Assembly: GCA_965198485.1 (NCBI GenBank) | Contig: CBDAPQ010000005.1 | Span: forward strand, 2,604,001-2,668,000 | DNA from: RH-AL1 sp965198485 | GTDB lineage: Bacteria; Pseudomonadota; Alphaproteobacteria; Rhizobiales; Beijerinckiaceae | Direction of reading: 5' to 3' | DNA: 64,000 nt | In this document: piece after piece, positions 63,694 through 64,000 of the stretch | Numbering within the stretch: the stretch's first letter is position 1 | Layout of the letters: the number at the start of each line of letters is the position of its first letter | Position numbers and translations under genes: made by a program | Notes under the pieces: generated by a model | The model's database searches: none | What the model was told of the DNA's origin: nothing | The model's input: only the letters and a program-made list of their open reading frames with translations

Positions 63694-64000
63694 GCAGTGT
63701 CCTTCTGCGCGGTCTCGCTCAGGCGGGCCGCGTATCGAGCCATGAGATCGACTTCGAGGTTCAGCCCGTCGCCGACGCGCCGCTCGCCCCAGGTAGTCAT
63801 GGCGAGCGTATGGGGGATCAGCAGCACGGTGAAGGTATCGTCCTTGACCCCGTTCACGGTCAAGGACGTGCCGTCAAGGCACACAGAGCCTTTCTCCGCG
63901 ATGAAGCGAAGGAGCCTTTCGGGGGCGCGTAAGACAAATCGGCTCATGCCGTCGAAGGGGTCAATCGAGACAATTCCGGCGAGGCCGTCGATGTGGCCGG
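63687..64000 (-). CDS. ribE: Riboflavin synthase alpha subunit, partial (cut by window edge)
   Basis: The C-terminal half of the enzyme that dismutates two lumazine molecules to riboflavin. Visible are GHIDGLAGI at the edge, AEKGSVCLDGTSLTVNGV (about the second lumazine-binding repeat) and TTWGERRVGDGLNLEVDLMARY. The start lies beyond base 64000. It is followed by small genes and then ribH-nusB. Confidence 0.9.
   Translation of the reverse strand, partial: GHIDGLAGIVSIDPFDGMSRFVLRAPERLLRFIAEKGSVCLDGTSLTVNGVKDDTFTVLLIPHTLAMTTWGERRVGDGLNLEVDLMARYAARLSETAQKDTAQ

Overview
The window looks like a chromosomal segment from a GC-rich alphaproteobacterium, most probably of the order Hyphomicrobiales (Rhizobiales). 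Three things point there: paired type I and type II glutamine synthetases with sigma-54-like promoters, a sufS2-B-C-D-S1-X-A iron-sulfur operon preceded by an Irr-type (ICE) box, and the rlpA-dacA-tmk-holB-metG-tatD-metallohydrolase order. I cannot name the genus. No rRNA, tRNA, CRISPR array, prophage or intact insertion sequence was found. Most of the window is housekeeping or conserved chromosomal sequence.

Layout. 0-10 kb: metY, a putative outer-membrane protein, ppc, an acyl-CoA carboxylase beta subunit, small secreted proteins, a frameshifted hydrolase and secG. 10-16 kb: pyrG, the wreck of a ParDE toxin-antitoxin pair, a DUF72 protein and an AaeBXA-like efflux operon. 16-23 kb: xthA and a polysaccharide locus with a double-domain GT2 glycosyltransferase, two KpsE-like export proteins and an unrecognised protein. 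23-31 kb: the co-directional envelope, replication and translation run from rlpA to the metallohydrolase. 31-44 kb: a two-domain cold-shock protein, mazG, glnB, sseA, cysK, two SDRs, glnII divergent from glnA, a GT4 glycosyltransferase, a bdcR/bdcA-like pair, parE and a DsbA-like protein. 44-48 kb: photolyase and sugar porter. 48-56 kb: the suf operon. 56-64 kb: hydrolases, a CPA1 antiporter, a tautomerase-like protein, a receiver protein, dgt, nusB-ribH, DUF1488, two small proteins and the start of ribE, cut by the window edge.

Two layers of structure go beyond the gene list. First, the gap at 30.66-31.06 kb holds a 28-bp sequence matching the E. coli dif site at 21 of 28 positions on the minus strand. 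GGGNAGGG octamers (FtsK-orienting, KOPS-like) read rightward to the left of it and leftward to the right of it, so the window probably straddles the replication terminus. Second, several gaps that look empty hold decayed genes readable only by joining frames: an alpha/beta hydrolase, a ParDE module, an SDR, a DUF6036-like nucleotidyltransferase plus partner lying between sufX and sufA, and a DUF2254 membrane protein.

Regulation that can be read from sequence: sigma-54-type elements before glnB and glnII and a long inverted repeat between glnII and glnA (nitrogen control); an ICE box between the suf operon and a hydrolase (iron control); a TetR-type operator between bdcR and bdcA; and a cluster of inverted repeats between ppc and the carboxylase gene. 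Motif matches and family assignments come from reading the sequence and from memory of the families; no search was run.
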